A DNA stretch of 6,637 nt from CAYVZZ01 sp964456185 (GTDB lineage: Bacteria > Pseudomonadota > Gammaproteobacteria > Pseudomonadales > Alcanivoracaceae). How positions within the stretch are numbered: the stretch's first letter is position 1; each line of letters opens with the position of its first letter. Where the stretch lies: positions 1-6,637 of the forward strand of contig CAYVZZ010000123.1 in the NCBI GenBank assembly GCA_964456185.1, written 5' to 3'. The notes beneath the pieces were generated by a model that was given only the letters and a program-made list of their open reading frames with translations, did no database searches and had not been told where the DNA came from. Shown here in pieces: positions 4,701 through 6,637 of the stretch. The translations under genes and the position numbers were made by a program.

Positions 4701-6092
4701 GTGTCAGTCAATTTATGGGAAAAATGTTCGGGTTATTTGCAGGAGGATTTACCTTCTACCGAATACAACATGTGGATTCGCCCACTACAGGCGGATCTGA
4801 CTGCCGATGGTGGTCGTCTTGTGTTGTGGGCTCCCAATCACTTTGTTGTTGATTGGATTAACAACAAATATCTGGCTTTGATTGAAAAGGCACTGAATGC
4901 CCTGGCTCCTTCGGTGAAGCCCACTCTGGAAATCAAGGTAGGCACTCGGCCAGAACCTGTTACCAACCACCAGAATACAATCGAGCAACCTGCTAAGGTC
5001 GAGCAAAAGCCGGCTTTTTCGACACAACAAAAATCACCTATTGTGTCAAAAGCTGCACCAATGACGCGTCGTAGCAATTTGGCACGCAATTTCACCTTTG
5101 CAAATTTTGTGGAAGGAAAATCCAATCGCATGGCGTCTGCTGCGGCCCAGCAGGTTGCCGAAAGCCCTTCGGGTCAAGGTTACAATCCACTGCTTCTGTA
5201 TGGTGGCGTCGGGCTTGGCAAAACACATTTAATGCATGCAGTGGGCAATGCTATCTTGGCACGCAAACCTGATGCCAAGGTGGTTTATTTGAGCTCGGAG
5301 CGTTTTGTTGGTGACATGGTAGCGGCATTGCGTAATAAAACGATTGACTCGTTCCAGCGCTTTTACCGCTCTCTTGATGCCCTTTTGATTGATGACATCC
5401 AGTTTTTTGCGGGCAAGGGACAGTCGCAAGAAGAGTTCTTTCACACCTTTAATACCTTGATGGAAAAAGGACAGCAAATCGTGCTGACCTGTGATAAGTT
5501 TCCCAAGGAGATTGATGGCTTGGAAGATCGCTTAAAAAGCCGTTTCGGTTGGGGTTTGTCTCAACCTTTGGAACCACCTGAGTTGGAAACGCGTGTAGCG
5601 ATTCTTAAGAAAAAAGCCGAAGAAGACGGCGTGCTTCTGCCCGATACGGCAGCCTTTTTTATTGCGCAAAATATTCAATCGAATGTGCGTGAGTTGGAAG
5701 GGGTTCTGAAGCGAGTGATCGCTCACTCACGTTTTTCTGGTACACCGATTAATATCGACCAGGTGAAGTCGGCATTGCGTGATGTGTTAGCGATGCAAGC
5801 CAGATTGGTTAACGTGGATAACATACAGCGTGTGGTGGCCAACTACTACAAAATCAAGCTGAATGATTTGTTGTCTGCTAGCCGGCGTCGATCGGTGGCG
5901 AGACCAAGGCAAGTAGCGATGGCGCTGTCAAAAGAACTCACCCGACAAAGCTACCCGGAAATTGGTGAAGCTTTCGGTGGTCGTGATCATACAACGGTAT
6001 TACACGCTTGTCGGCGTGTGACCGAGTTGCGATCAAAAGACGCAGATATTGATCAAGATTATACAAACCTCTTACGCAGTTTGACGTCTTGA
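4701..6092 (+). CDS. dnaA: Chromosomal replication initiator protein DnaA
   Basis: The product has 463 residues from a GTG start (E. coli 467, also GTG). DnaA binds DnaA boxes in oriC, forms an ATP-dependent filament, melts the AT-rich DNA and recruits the DnaB helicase. Domain I (1 to about 80) starts MSVNLWEKC and has the typical YNMWIRPLQ (22-30). Domain II (about 81-125) is a short linker rich in Q, P and K. The AAA+ domain III carries Walker A GGVGLGKT (168-175), Walker B LLIDDIQF (228-235), a sensor I segment LTCDK (262-266), the box VII arginine finger Arg281 in LKSRFGWGL, and sensor II RELEGVLKR (330-338). Domain IV ends with the DNA-binding signature IGEAFGGRDHTTVLHACRRV (421-440). 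All functional motifs are intact. It is followed by dnaN after 59 bases, probably in one operon. Confidence 0.99.
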   Translation: MSVNLWEKCSGYLQEDLPSTEYNMWIRPLQADLTADGGRLVLWAPNHFVVDWINNKYLALIEKALNALAPSVKPTLEIKVGTRPEPVTNHQNTIEQPAKVEQKPAFSTQQKSPIVSKAAPMTRRSNLARNFTFANFVEGKSNRMASAAAQQVAESPSGQGYNPLLLYGGVGLGKTHLMHAVGNAILARKPDAKVVYLSSERFVGDMVAALRNKTIDSFQRFYRSLDALLIDDIQFFAGKGQSQEEFFHTFNTLMEKGQQIVLTCDKFPKEIDGLEDRLKSRFGWGLSQPLEPPELETRVAILKKKAEEDGVLLPDTAAFFIAQNIQSNVRELEGVLKRVIAHSRFSGTPINIDQVKSALRDVLAMQARLVNVDNIQRVVANYYKIKLNDLLSASRRRSVARPRQVAMALSKELTRQSYPEIGEAFGGRDHTTVLHACRRVTELRSKDADIDQDYTNLLRSLTS

Positions 6093-6137
6093 TTGCTATG
6101 GTGTCGTTAAAGACAAATACACATTAGATAAAAATAC

Positions 6138-6147
6138 AGGAATAGGG
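6138..6147 (+). promoter_or_regulatory. dnaN ribosome-binding region
   Basis: Two purine-rich candidates precede the dnaN ATG: AGGA (6138-6141, 10 bases away) and AGGG (6144-6147, only 4 bases away). Neither has ideal spacing. The 59-base gap from dnaA holds no convincing terminator, so read-through from dnaA is likely. Confidence 0.5.
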
Positions 6148-6151
6148 TGTC

Positions 6152-6637
6152 ATGAAATTCAGCATCAACCGGGAAGATTGGTTAAAGCCATTGCAACAAG
6201 TCGCTTCAGTGGTAGAAAAAAGACAAACGCTACCGGTGTTGTCGAATGTGTTGTTGGATGTCACGGCAAATCAATTGGTCATTACCGGAACTGACCTCGA
6301 AATCGAAATGGTGGCACGCTTGCCTTTAGAGGGTGAGGTCGTTGATGGCAGTATTACTGTACCGGCACGTAAGCTGGCTGACATCTGTAAGAGTTTGCCT
6401 GCTGATGCCGATATGCTTGTTGAATTGGTTGATGACAAGGTGACTATTCGAAGTGGCAAGGGACGGTACTCGTTGCTTACCCTGCCTGCTGCCGATTTCC
6501 CGTCGCTTGAAGCAGAAGCCGGCGATAAATCGTTTCGTGTTGATCCAGCCAAACTTCACAAACTCATCAATAGCACGGCGTTTTCTATGGCGCAACAGGA
6601 TGTGCGCTACTACCTAAATGGCATGCTTATTGAACTT
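6152..6637 (+). CDS. dnaN: DNA polymerase III beta subunit (sliding clamp), 3' end outside window
   Basis: The first 162 codons are present; the family is about 366 residues. The dimeric ring encircles DNA and tethers polymerase III and other repair and replication proteins. The start MKFSINREDWLKPLQQV matches the family N-terminus. Domain 1 shows TGTDLEIEMVAR (45-56), TVPARKLADIC (69-79), IRSGKGRYSL (99-108) and LPAADFPSL (111-119). Domain 2 begins around 127 and contains SMAQQDVRYYLNGML (145-159), including the Tyr-Leu pair that contributes to the partner-binding cleft in E. coli (Leu155). Nothing is broken in the visible part. It follows dnaA as usual, and recF would be the expected next gene outside the window. 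Confidence 0.98.
   Translation, partial: MKFSINREDWLKPLQQVASVVEKRQTLPVLSNVLLDVTANQLVITGTDLEIEMVARLPLEGEVVDGSITVPARKLADICKSLPADADMLVELVDDKVTIRSGKGRYSLLTLPAADFPSLEAEAGDKSFRVDPAKLHKLINSTAFSMAQQDVRYYLNGMLIEL

Noticed and set aside
6081..6111. Possible promoter for dnaN (TTGACG followed by GTTAAA)
   Set aside because: The spacer is 19 bases and the -10 match is poor. Read-through from dnaA explains expression more simply.
6102..6115. TGTC-GTTAAA-GACA hairpin after dnaA as a terminator
   Set aside because: The stem is only four base pairs and no T-run follows it.

Overview
This window is a bacterial replication-origin neighbourhood with the order [DMT transporter, partial]-mnmE-yidC-rnpA-rpmH on the minus strand, then an intergenic origin (oriC), then dnaA-dnaN on the plus strand. 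All the proteins look gammaproteobacterial: DnaA with a GTG start and the WIRPLQ N-terminus, a long YidC with a periplasmic domain, and a 44-residue L34. The position of oriC between rpmH and dnaA matches Pseudomonas-type chromosomes, not the relocated oriC of Escherichia coli. I cannot name a genus from the sequence alone.

Left arm (1-4190, minus strand). Five genes are tightly packed (gaps of 3, 40, 3 and 12 bases) and can be read from one near-consensus sigma70 promoter at 4227-4255. They encode ribosomal protein L34, the RNase P protein, the membrane insertase YidC, the tRNA-modifying GTPase MnmE, and a DMT/EamA-type transporter that runs off the left edge. Two things differ from the usual order. 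There is no room for yidD between rnpA and yidC, and mnmE is followed by a transporter gene instead of mnmG (gidA).

Centre (4191-4700). This 510-base non-coding stretch holds the rpmH promoter, an 87% AT segment (4361-4412), two perfect consensus DnaA boxes facing each other 188 bp end to end, a TTATTCACA box and three one-mismatch boxes, an IHF-like site, several small inverted repeats and the dnaA leader. It contains no GATC site. The spacing of the outer DnaA boxes and of a 13-mer-like AT motif next to the first box closely matches E. coli oriC as I remember it.

Right arm (4701-6637, plus strand). The initiator gene dnaA is complete. After 59 bases it is followed by the first 162 codons of dnaN, the DNA polymerase III sliding clamp. 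Transcription diverges from oriC on both sides, so every gene is co-directional with the fork that copies it. The window combines replication initiation, clamp loading, translation/RNase P and membrane insertion. I found no mobile element, CRISPR array, tRNA or rRNA, and no clearly new system. The points worth a second look are the origin architecture, the missing yidD and the altered gene order.
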